DNA from: Bemisia tabaci
Lineage: Eukaryota > Arthropoda > Insecta > Hemiptera > Aleyrodidae
Assembly: GCF_918797505.1 (NCBI RefSeq)
Contig: NC_092800.1
Coordinates: forward strand, 27,233,577 to 27,297,576
Direction: 5' to 3'
DNA length: 64,000 nt
The first letter of the stretch is position 1; each line of letters starts with the position of its first letter. The position numbers and the translations under genes were made by a program. The notes beneath the pieces were generated by a model. The model made no database searches, was not told the origin of the DNA, and worked only from the letters and a program-made list of their open reading frames with translations. Positions 54,148-64,000 of this stretch are shown piece by piece.

Positions 54148-54312
54148 CAGTGGCGTGGCGTGCTTCGCGATGTATCGATTGTTCTGCCATTTAAATCTAT
54201 GCTACAGAATCGATTATTAAGGTGTTCGCTGCGAACACCCGGATTATCGATCCTTTTCCATAGGTTTTAATGGCGTAACAATCGATATATCGCAAAGCAC
54301 GCCACGCCACTG
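54148..54312. mobile_element. 165-bp palindromic MITE, copy 5, with 8-bp duplication
   Basis: CAGTGGCGTGGCGTGCTTCG ... CGAAGCACGCCACGCCACTG-like ends, central GGTGTTCGCTGCGAACACC. A perfect GTCGCGAG duplication lies at 54140-54147 and 54313-54320. An 8-bp duplication points to hAT- or P-like mobilisation. Confidence 0.9.
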
Positions 54313-54400
54313 GTCGCGAGACTCTCCTGACCTCGCGAAGCCGCGAAACTTTGAGCATTTAATGTAGAAATCCGAGATTTCGTTTCCGAGGTCACCATTA

Positions 54401-54653
54401 CTGCCGTGCTAAGGAAGAACGCCGTATGAACATTCGAGAGTTGCCAAATTTCCCCGGATAAAACATGCATTTTTGACGAAATTTATGTATGTTTTTCCTT
54501 AAAATTTTCAGATATTTTAGATTGAATTGCGTGTAAAATTGACTGAAAAATTGGGAGGAAAATATTCATGCATTTACCAGGAAATTCGTGTTTTATCAAA
54601 GGAAATTTGGCAACGGCTGAAGGTTCATACGGCGTTTTTCCTTAGCACGGTAG
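54401..54653. mobile_element. CTGCCGTG MITE, last copy
   Basis: CTGCCGTGCTAAGGAAGAAC ... TTTTTCCTTAGCACGGTAG with ATTA at 54397-54400 and 54654-54657. Confidence 0.88.
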
Positions 54654-54657
54654 ATTA

Positions 54658-55058
54658 GTCGATCGATAGTTCCAGGAGCCTCGCAGATTTTCGAAGAAAC
54701 ACCTTTCGATTAAATGAGCCGCTCTGCGTGAGAGTTCATACAATAGCCGACGAAGTGACACGGTTTTCCGATTTACGGGAGGGAACAAAATCTGACGAAA
54801 AAACAATGATCGGCATGGTTCGCTAGCCGGGATTGAATTTAGCCTTTCGCGGAAACTTCGCGGGGCATGGAGAGGACCGAAATCAAAGGGTGAAAATGGA
54901 CTTCCAGTTAAGTCCGGGCCGGAACCGACTCGCCACTGTGATTAATTTCCGCGTTTTCCACGAAAAGTCGAGAATTATCCCATCAAGGGAGGCTGATGTT
55001 TCATCGCTAAATTTCCAATTTCGATATTTCGAAGCAGGATAATACAGGAGCCCCGTTT
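54658..55058. other. Unassigned
   Basis: No feature recognised. Confidence 0.35.
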
Positions 55059-55195
55059 GGACTGCATTTTGCAATTTGGAACTATAGATTCTGGCCTGGC
55101 TTAAAAACAACGTATGTGCCATTGGTTTCCCTATGCACATAAGTGTTTTTTCAGATGAGCCAGAATCTATAGTTCCAAATTGCAAAATGCAGTCC
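55059..55195. mobile_element. GGACTGCATTTTGC MITE, uninterrupted copy
   Basis: 137 bp, GGACTGCATTTTGCAATTTGG ... CCAAATTGCAAAATGCAGTCC. It provides the empty-site comparison for the nested insertion at 30029-30150. Confidence 0.88.
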
Positions 55196-56301
55196 ATTTG
55201 ACGATACCGCACAAAATATTCATGTAAATCATATTTTTTCGCATGAGCGGACAAGGTAATGCTGATTATTTCACCGGAACAGCTTTTAGCTGCTTAATAA
55301 CTTTTAGGTATGAGAGAAAACCAATTTCAACTCATAACGATAGTAAAATTCGAAGAGTTGCTTCTTTATTAAGACTTTTAATTCCGCCTGTAGCTATTGT
55401 GAACCCGTTAGTTGGCAGAACCTACTCGGTGTCAACTGTAATAAACCAAGCTGCCAAACTCGAATCAATCCCATCTCATGTAGATTTTCATCCGATTTTT
55501 ATTTTTCTTTTCAGTTTTATGAATTAAATAATGGAATTCATAATTTCGTTTCTTCTTAGCTCTCTAACAGATGGAAAATTAACAATATAATCAGAGATCA
55601 AATTTTTTGTGGTAAGAATTAAAATAACTTACAAGAAAGTCGAGACTATATTTCCTTCTGCATAATATTGGCTTTGTGCTGTCTTCCGCAAGCTCAGATG
55701 ATATTTTACCTGATTTGAACGAGCGACTGAATGGTTTAGGACATGCATAATAGGCTATGCTAAGTACTATTGTACAGGTAAATTTTACCAGGAGGCTAGG
55801 TACTAACTAAAAACAGTGTTACACGTTCTGTTTTCGAAATCATACCGGATAGTCATCGAAAATAAACTTGAAAAGAAGTTAGGAATTTTTATAATAGATA
55901 CAAATGAAAATGGTTTGCTTGATGTATGATAGATTTTGCGCAAAATGTATGATTTGTGCTTTATTTGATCAACGCTAAGTGCACACGTTATTATCCCGCA
56001 TTAAACTTCATTTTCGAATTTACCGTCGCGTGAATAGCCTTCTACATAAAATTCAAGCCATGAAATATACGTGATGCATTAATTAATGCCTTGTCTATTG
56101 GCCTACTTTAGCTGAAAGGAATATAACTGAGTGCCATTTACAAACGAAAATAGAACCAGAGGCGCTCACTCAATATTTCGTCCGACGGACGTGACGTAGT
56201 GTTTATCCCAACGCGCGGATGCAACTAAACCTACCCAAAGGATATCGGCGTTGCATATGCAAATAATTGAAGGCGCGCTGTTATTCCCACCGGCGGCGTC
56301 G
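55196..56301. other. Unassigned AT-rich sequence
   Basis: A 94-aa frame at 55243-55527 is unrecognised and looks like chance. No repeat found. Confidence 0.4.
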
Positions 56302-56755
56302 CACGGTGGATCGGGTTAATTAGAGAGGTCGGACATAAAATTTTTGGCTGACACTGCAAATTTTGATGTTTATTTCGTCACATATTAAATTTTACAGGGT
56401 GCTTCTAGAAGGCAATTTTTCGAGGAAACCAATGGAACCACTTGTTCACTGAGAAAAAACTATATGGTTAAAATTACCGTATTAGTGGTGTTCAATATGC
56501 ACTCTTAATTAGCAGTGGCCATAACCAATAATAGTGATATTTTTACTGGAGCAATCGTAATTTTGCAAGAGTGCGGTAGTAAAATTACCATTTAATGGTC
56601 AAAATAGCTCTTTTATTGGTTATGACAACTACTGATGAAGACCTCATATTGAACACCACTAATATGGTAAAACCTCAAATTTTTGTATTATCGGAATCAT
56701 AAACGTTTAGTTTCCAATTTTTGTCCGACCTCTCGTATCGACTCAATCCACTGTG
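56302..56755. mobile_element. CACAGTGGAT element with internal insertion
   Basis: CACGGTGGATCGGGTTAA and TCGACTCAATCCACTGTG ends with subterminal GAGAGGTCGGACA/TGTCCGACCTCTC. At 56447 a CACTGAGAAAAAAC segment begins whose interior repeats ATGGTTAAAATTACC- and GTGTTCAATATG-like motifs up to about 56690, probably a nested CACTG-type element with a degraded right end. Confidence 0.7.
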
Positions 56756-57485
56756 CGGCGCAACGGGCTGCATTGAGCGAGAGCCCACTATATTTATTTC
56801 CCAAATGAATGCAATTTAAATCCTCGCCTCCCCATCAACCTATCATCGCAGGTTCAATTGATTTACCCGCCATTGAAAGGGCTTCCATGACGTCACACTT
56901 TAAAATCCTCCGCTTTTTTGGGCGGGCCTTTCAGAGCGTGTACTATCCGCGGAACCCGCGTAATTTTATCGCCGGGCAGTTAATTATAATTTGATTGTGC
57001 CCCGAGAGGCTAGCCGCCACTTGATTCTTCCTCCCACCACTACGTGCCGACACGTTGCCAATTGGTGAGGTATTATCCCGCGCGAAATGTGGTTTTTAAG
57101 TATTTTTGTGAGGAGTTGACAACTATGGCGGCATCGCAGCCGCAACCGCAACACTTGTTGTTTTTCCATCAGCCCTTATTGTTTATCATAATCAACCCCG
57201 TCCGGAGTAATCGAGTTATCCGACATTTTGGCACTGACCCCTGGCGGGCCACGCATCGCCCACTGATGACCACGGAATTTTACCTTTCCGGCTTAACGTG
57301 AGTAAACAAATGCCCGTTCGGTATTTCATTATCTTTTAATCCAGGGTTTCTTATAAGAAAGTGGGTCAAATCTTAGGCTAGTGAACCGGAGCTCGTAGGT
57401 ATACTTTGTATTTCAGGGGGTGCCGCTGACGTATTCAGTAAACCTCGGATTATCCGAACTCATTTATCGAAACATATTCAGCCTC
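56756..57485. other. Unassigned
   Basis: An open frame at 57044-57301 ends at a GTGAGT donor-like site, but its phase does not continue the receptor and no family is recognised. Confidence 0.35.
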
Positions 57486-58644
57486 CACTGAAAAAAATGT
57501 ACTTGGCTCAAGCATGATGATTCTTGAATTCCCTGGTAAAAAGTGGCAGTAGAATCTCTGTTCCAAAATACCATAGACCTACAGCCGGCTGTAAGATTTC
57601 CAATAACTTCTATAGCCGGCAACACAATTTCTTATAGCCTTTTATAGCCGATGGCGATTAAGCAACAGCCTGGCGATAAAGTGTATGCTAAACGTTACTA
57701 ATTACGGATGCTAGGACGTAGTGAGTTTTGGACTACCGCTCTCTTTTTGGGCCGCAGTATCTTAATTTAATTTGTGAGGAAAGCTCCGTACTTTTGAAGG
57801 ATGCCTGCCATTCCTAATATGTTGGAGCGCCTTCAATTCCGTATGATACTGTGCTATACCTCTGGTGTGAAATAGTTGCTTCAAGCGCCGCGGTACACTG
57901 CGGCGCGGCGCGGCGGGCGGGCAGCCAGCGCAGAACGCGCATTGGCGCCTACGTACCTAACAGGGATACTTCACGCGTTGCGCAATGCGTGAAGTATCCC
58001 TGTTAGGTTTGTAGGCGCCAGTGCGCCGCCGCTCCGCTTTGTGTTAGGCTCCAATATTTAATCTCGCAGAGTCAGCGTTTTTCAACTCATGACTTTGAAA
58101 TGTTTGCACACTCTGTATGGATTATTCTCATTTTCATTGATGAAAAAGAATGTGTAGTAAAGGAAAATATAATGTGCGTTTTGTAAATATTAAGGTGATT
58201 CCGTACAAACTTGCTGATTTACAAAGCACAAGAATTTCTACACAATTTCTTATAGCCTTTTATAGCCGATGGCGAAAACGTATCAGCCAGGCGATAAAGT
58301 GTATAGCCCGTCGATAGGAACTATAGCCCGGCTGTATAATTTTGTATCGCTTCGTGTAGCCCGGCCATATGATTTTTTCCAGTTTCTACAGCCAGCTACA
58401 TGATTTTCTATCGCCCCCTTCAGTCGGCTATAAGAACTCCTATGGTATTTTGAAACGCAGCTCCTATCGCTAATGTTTACCAGGGTTTGCCGCCAAGAAT
58501 TTTTTTTTTTCTTGATTTAAGGTGACTTTTTCTTGATACAAGGAAAATAAGGCTTGGGTTAAGCAAAAAAGTTGTTTATATCAAGCAGGAAGATTCTTGA
58601 TTTAAAAAAAAAAAATTCTTGACGGCAAATTTAAGATTCTAGTG
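57486..58644. mobile_element. CACTG-start element hosting a TATAGCC-motif element
   Basis: CACTGAAAAAAATGTAC at 57486 and CTAGTG near 58640 are possible outer ends (uncertain). Inside, CCAAAATACCATAG (about 57562) and CTATGGTATTTTG (58439) form inverted ends of a second element whose interior repeats CTATAGCCCGGCTG-like motifs. This is in turn interrupted by the palindromic element 57893-58198. Confidence 0.5.
57893..58198 (-). mobile_element. GC-rich palindrome-cored element, copy 2
   Basis: Reverse copy of 40821-41165. The palindrome 57945-58022 has arms GGCGCCTACGTACCTAACAGG and CCTGTTAGGTTTGTAGGCGCC around TTCACGCGTTGCGCAATGC. Direct copies of ATTTCTTATAGCCTTTTATAG lie on each side, near 57632 and 58244. 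Confidence 0.75.
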
Positions 58645-59823
58645 AGAGAAGGTAGTGAAATTTCAGCTAGAGACGCGTAAAAGTTTTGCAGTTAAAGCGT
58701 GATTTTCGAACGGAAATTTTACAATGTTGAGATATAGTTACGTTCTTTCGTGCGGAAAACGACGTATTGATTAGGTTTAATCGCAGATAAATCGAATGAT
58801 AACAAAGTATGATACGCTACTGCTCCCAAAACATTCCTGAAACACTCCCCTTTGCTCCTGTTTCAGTTGCCTCAGTTGAAGTTCTCATGAACTTGGGTCC
58901 CTTTTACTTCGAATGATCGCACGAACGTAGAGTGATATCACACGAAAGTGATATCACTTTACGTCAGCGTAAAAGAACGCGGAACGAGCAGCTGTGAGAA
59001 AAGAAGGGCTCCCCGTAAAGTAAGAACCAATTCGGTGGGACGACGGGTCTCAAAGGATTAAAAGTACCTAAGCAGATTCTTTGCCGTGCGTCTGACATGG
59101 CACCAGAGGTCCCAAACCAGCGGGGACAAAGGGAGCCGGCAATTTGTTTGGGAGCCTCTTGGCCGTGAGCCGTCCCCAGTGTGATGTCGCGGGCTCCTAC
59201 ACTAGATCCAGGCCAAGCTCACCCGTGGCTTTTCCGCTCGGCCTCTTGCCGATGTTGCCAAAACTCAACGGATAGAGTGTGAGATTTGGACTAGCGTCGT
59301 TCTGCTAAAAGTGATCACTTTGGTACTTGAAACTAGAGACTAGAGTACATTTAAAGACAGAGTATGGTCATTTGTACCTTTTTACTCCAGGAAAACTGTG
59401 CCGCTTTTTGATTGGTCAACGAGCTTTTAGGCTTCATGATGCTCTTACGGCCGTATATAAACAAACAAGATGGCGAATCACCGTAACATTGATGAGAGGC
59501 TAGAATTTGAAAAATATTTCAATTATACGGCAGTAAAAATTTAAACCAGCATATCTACGAATAACATATGAAAAACGCATGAAAACACAGTTAAATCGCC
59601 TTTCGCTTTTATTACAGGAGGATGTAAGATGTGCATAACCTCAAACTTGCTTGCTTATAACAGCCATTTTGTTTGTTTATTTGTTGTGTGTTGTGTGTTG
59701 TTGTGAGAACATCGTGTCAGCCTATTTGCTCGCGACCAATGAAAAATCGGTACAGAAATGGCTATACTCTGTCTATAAAGGTACTCTAATTTGGACTAGC
59801 GTCGTTCTGCTAAAAATGATCAC
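58645..59823. other. Unassigned, with a short perfect palindrome
   Basis: Near 58930-58960, GTGATATCAC is repeated around ACGAAA, a perfect short hairpin. 59040-59290 is GC-richer. TTTGGACTAGCGTCGTTCTGC occurs at about 59287 and again at 59790. No gene recognised. Confidence 0.4.
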
Positions 59824-60022
59824 GTTGGTACGTGAAACATGGCACTATCATGATGCCATGGTGTCACCAAGCCACCAACTCGGTCAAATTTAGAGTCCCT
59901 TTATACCAAGATTTACGACATCTCAATTCTGGTCGGGCTTGGTTATAGGAGTTGGTACGTGAGACATGGTAGTATCATTATGCCGTGGTGTCACCAAGGC
60001 ACCAAATCGATCAAATTTAAAG
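59824..60022 (+). repeat. Direct duplication of ~72 bp
   Basis: TTGGTACGTGAAACATGGCA ... GGTCAAATTTAGAG at 59824-59895 is repeated with changes at about 59950-60022. Each unit contains a CATGATGCCATGGTGTCACC block. Confidence 0.8.
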
Positions 60023-60130
60023 CGAATTTTCGCGATAAAATATCATTCATCAAACAAATTGATCAGTGTTGAGTGATGCCGATGATCGGTGAAAGCAGGA
60101 GCCAATCAGAGTTCAGAGTTTATTCTTTAA
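60023..60130 (+). repeat. Dispersed repeat shared with 40250-40345
   Basis: GCGAATTTTCGCGATAAAATATCATTCAT, GCCGATGATCGGTG and CAATCAGAGTTCAGAG match 40250-40345 in reverse. Confidence 0.6.
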
Positions 60131-63100
60131 ATGAAATTAAGAAGAAAATAAGAAAACACGGAACACAAAAACACAGCAAATTGCAAAAATACCAGACTTG
60201 AATTGACAAAATACAAAAACAGAAAGAAATGATGAAACAAAAATTCTGGTGAAGGATGAAGTATTTGGCATCGATCGCACCGATTCAAAAATCGAATTCA
60301 AGTCCCGAGGTGAATTCGAAATTCCGAAAAACTTAAAAGGATTCCGGAACTTTTGACGGACATGAAATGGGAGCACTGCCATTACCATATGGTACCTTAT
60401 CGATGGTCAAAGTTTGAAAGAAACATACATCCGTTTGTGTCGTTGCTGGTAAACGTAATTTCTTGAAAATTTCCTCGAGTTTTCTTCTTTGTATGCAGAA
60501 TGATCTGTAAAAATCTCGAGTTATAAAGTTGACTTGTTCCTCTTCGAAAAAAAGAAATTAAGAGGGAAAATGTCGGAACACCGCAAGGTGCGTGGTTTTG
60601 CACTGTAGCCATCGATATGGTACACATTTCGCCGAAAAAAATGGTTGTGTCTCTTTTCTACTCATGATTTTTCCTTTCAATATGTTTCTAGTGAAATCTC
60701 AATTTTTTTTTTGAACCCACTCGACCATAATCTCACGACTGAAAATTGCGCACTTAGACTTTGAATAGAGGAATCCACATTTTTTCATCTTGGAAGCTGC
60801 AGCTTGAAAGATTTTAATTTCAGAGGTCAAAGTGGTGGGGAGAAACTGCAATACTTCAACGTGGAACATTCCACCCTTAAGTTTAACCATATGATTCTGG
60901 GACACCCTGTTCAGTGTTCGTGGCAAAATTCTCAATTTATGTCACAAATTTGGCAACCTTTACTCTTCACGGCGTAAATCCCTCTCGCATTCCACATCCT
61001 CTCATGTCACTCAGGCCGCCGCGTCATCGGTGTCCGACCGGATATTTTAATCTTGTACAACATGCAACTTGCACCTCCGCAATTTTCTCTCGCATGTGGA
61101 GTGTTGCGAAATTTCACATCGGTTTATTTAGTTTTGCATCAATATGAGTAGGAAAATCTAAATCCCTGTGGCAGTCTGGCAAATTCTCCACCACCCGGAG
61201 TACCCGACAGCATACGCAAAAGACTGTTCTCCGTCAAGTGCGGTAGGATGTTAATACGGTAAATTCTCTCTCATCGAAGTAATGGAATGTCTAGTCATTC
61301 ATGTGAAAGGCCTGATAATGAAAAAGTTTGTTCATTCATTGTTCGTCTCGGCCTCCTTTAATTTCATGGTTTTCAGTTAAGTAAGTTTCAAATGACCGAA
61401 TGATGACAAATTTCACAAGGAAAATGAAAATTATTGAACGGTTTAAGCACTAGAGCATCCTAAAGTTTAGGATTCTAATAGGATCTAAGCAGAGCAAGCC
61501 CATCTGTTGAAATTCCTCTTTTAGGTGAAAAAGTCAGCGAATTGACGGTTTTTCAGCACAAATCCATTCTTATAGATCAAATTTTATCCTGATTTCATAA
61601 TCAGGAGAGATATTTGTGCGAGAAAGCTGCTCTTTAAATTTAGCTCGTTAGGCCATTTCTTATTAAACTTCCACATTTTGTTTTTCAAGTACTCCGTTAA
61701 TGAGGCACAGTGACGTGAAGTAATAATATTATTACAAGTGTGAGTGACTATTTCTCCATCCTTAACTAAAGGCTCTTTTCAAGTAAAGTATATTTGAGGG
61801 GCAGAGAACATACTTTCTTCACTTTAAAAACTTCAGACATGTGCTTTCAGTAAATTTGCTCCATCAAGCGCGAGCCAAAATATTTTAAGGTCAGTTTCTT
61901 GTGTTCGAATGCATCAATGTTATGGTGAAAAAATTAGAGTTATCTCCTATTGTTTATCTACCTTCATTAAGTTAACATTGAGGTAGAACATATTCGCTTA
62001 CTCAAATATTATTAGGGGAAAATTATTCCGTTCCCTAGGTTCGTTGTTAGATTCTCTTTCCACGTGGATAGAATACCACTATATGAGCTCTAATGTAATG
62101 CGGGGTATTTTCTGGAAATGAAGGCGCTTTTTTATCTGCGGACAAGCTCACACAACCTAACTTGTGCTATGAGTGCTCCGTTAGATGTTTTTCATGTAAA
62201 TTCATGTTCTTTTAACGTCATATTATAGAATTTTTTTAATTCATCAAACTTCTTGAAATTATGCCATTCGGCTATGTATTGATGATAATCAAATATACCT
62301 AATTTCAATTGTTATAACTTACTACTTTTCCGCAACATACACTTCGAATCTCTGCGTGTAAATTTCTTTTACTTTATACGTACAAACTTTTCTGCGGCTA
62401 TTCCGATCGGAACGCACACGAAACTGCTCAAGTGTAAAAACTTATATCTTCAGGTTTTTCCGATGTAAAAATGAGAGAGTAAAATTAAAAATAGAAAGGA
62501 TTCCTGAGTGCGTTTACCCTTTTCTACTTAGTTTTGTCTCTATCTCATATGCACGTTACTAAACAGAGTTACCCGACTACATCAGATGTTGCCTGATTAC
62601 TTTTCAATATTTTTTCGCAAGAAAACTGAACTATTCTGTCGGGGAAATTGTTTGGTATACAGTTATACATTCTTTACACTTTAGGAGAATTTTGCGGAAA
62701 GTGTTGAGTCGTGATGATTTTTTATTCTATGCACTAAGAAAAAAGAAAGAAAGAGGGAAAATCGAGAGGAAATGAGGCAGTATAAAATACAGTTGGGCCG
62801 ACTTTGGATAAAGCCGACTGTATGGTGTACCACGATCACGCCCCAAGAATTCGGAAAAATGTGTTTCTTATCATGAAATTGAGGGTCAAGTTTTATACCT
62901 GTAAGGTGCACACAATTTACAAGTGAAGACTAATGATTATGGAACTACGTCGGCGTTTGTATAAAAACCACTCAACAGCCTCTGATAGAGCTTTAATACT
63001 CGTGATCTGCGGAGATCCTCGAAACATTCGAAAGCTTGATGGGCAACGGACTTCAACTCTACGAGGCGACATTTCATGCCCGCGACTTATGCGTGCTAAA

Positions 63101-64000
63101 TTGATTCGACGAGGAGCCTTCCTAATTGTACTCTAACTTCGTGAACTTTCGAGTTAATGAGCCATTTGTACGTAACGATCATTCAAAATGACAAGTTCGA
63201 AAAGTTGGCAGAATTGAGGAGGCTTAGCGCGAACCGAAGCGGATAACTTAAGACCGAAAGTTTGCATATGGTCCGACCTCAGATCATTAACTGGAAGCCG
63301 ATCTGCGCCAAGTTTTAAGAGCGTGATGGAAGAGTTGGTCCACCGAAACAAAGCATCGATGACTGTTGCCGTTTCTTAACTCACGCGTAAAGTATTTGAT
63401 CATGAGTTGCGTTTAAAAAAGACCAAATAAATCTGAATGTGGAAATAACTCATATATATGTAATATTTCAAAGCTTTCAAAATTAATTTCTAATCATTCT
63501 TACTGTCCAGCTTTTAAGATTTCACCAACTTTCACTTTGTCCGTTTATTTTCAATTTTGGCTCTGAAACGATTCCACGACTTCATTACGGTGTAAGATAT
63601 CAACTACCACAATAAGAGTCAGGTGACTTTTTCATGAATATTTTAAAGAATTAGCCATAAAAGCTTTAATGACATGACGAGTACATGATCGCAAAGTTTC
63701 ATTTGGTAATTTTCTTGCTTAGTCACAAGAGGTTGTGCTAATATTTATTTATTTATTATTTTTTTTATTTTTTGGAAATTTCCATTGAAAAATGATGATT
63801 CACCGGAAGTTTCAATATTTGTGATGAAATTATTAATGAATAAAGCAAACATATGTTTAGTTCTTCTTTATAAAATTGGAACGCAATTATTCATTCTCAT
63901 GCGGTTTTGCATATTCAGTTAATGCTTATTTTTAAGTCACAGCTATTGCCATTAGTACACGATTCCATGATTCCCACTTTGTCGAGTCACTTTGCTGTTT
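60131..64000. other. Unassigned, mostly AT-rich
   Basis: No gene, RNA or multi-copy repeat recognised in about 3.9 kb. The string CTGGGACACCCTG at about 60897-60909 resembles a terminal piece of a mariner-like inverted repeat, but no partner end was found. A possible continuation of the receptor gene (helix 7) was looked for here and not seen. Confidence 0.4.

Noticed and set aside
57044..57301. Possible helix-7 exon (IIINPVRS) ending at GTGAGT
   Set aside because: The phase does not match the AC left over at 40660, the NPxxY tyrosine is absent, and the preceding sequence is not a helix-7-like stretch.
60397..60911. Full mariner copy suggested by CTGGGACACCCTG
   Set aside because: No transposase motif and no partner inverted repeat were found; the string alone is too short.

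Overview
This is eukaryotic, intron-rich, repeat-dense DNA, most likely from an insect. Reasons: reading frames are short and mostly broken, exons are small with GT/AG splice sites, poly-A and simple-sequence tracts are common, interstitial TTAGGT arrays are present, and there is a mariner-type transposase remnant. At least thirty small inverted-repeat DNA elements occur, many of them multi-copy inside this one window. The repeat style recalls sap-sucking Hemiptera (whitefly-like), but that is an impression, not a demonstration.

Only one host gene can be supported. Two plus-strand exons (17749-17895 and 40514-40660) are 22.6 kb apart and join in phase. They read as transmembrane helix 5, a Ser/Arg-rich third cytoplasmic loop and transmembrane helix 6 of a rhodopsin-family G-protein-coupled receptor. 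Helices 1-4 and helix 7 were not found and probably lie in exons outside the window, so most of the window is introns of this gene or its flanks.

The rest is a transposon graveyard with readable layers. (1) A family of about 250 bp with CTGCCGTG ends and 4-bp target duplications, two pairs of which appear to have carried the DNA between them. (2) Elements starting CACTG or CACGG followed by A-runs, with 2-bp target duplications and interiors built from a reiterated short motif, resembling CACTA-like subterminal repeats (7431-7848, 10861-10997, 11422-11669, 13723-13934, 16638-17051, 19397-19682, nested 23820-27983). (3) Several families starting GGAC/GGAT with 4-bp duplications. (4) A palindromic family of about 165 bp, one copy with an 8-bp duplication. 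(5) A 550-bp family in three copies, large foldbacks (20472-22116, 26049-26504), a Helitron-like 3' end at 19960-20069, a mariner remnant at 34437-35405, a LINE 3' fragment at 52690-52960, and several tRNA-derived SINE-like heads.

Layout: 1-17.7 kb, repeats upstream of the first receptor exon; 17.9-40.5 kb, one large intron holding the deepest nesting (20.3-22.7 and 23.8-28.0 kb) and the mariner; 40.7-58.6 kb, dispersed element copies, including two loci sharing a GC-rich palindrome with two tandem arrays; 60.9-64.0 kb, no recognisable feature. No rRNA, CRISPR, operon or bacterial-type feature was seen.
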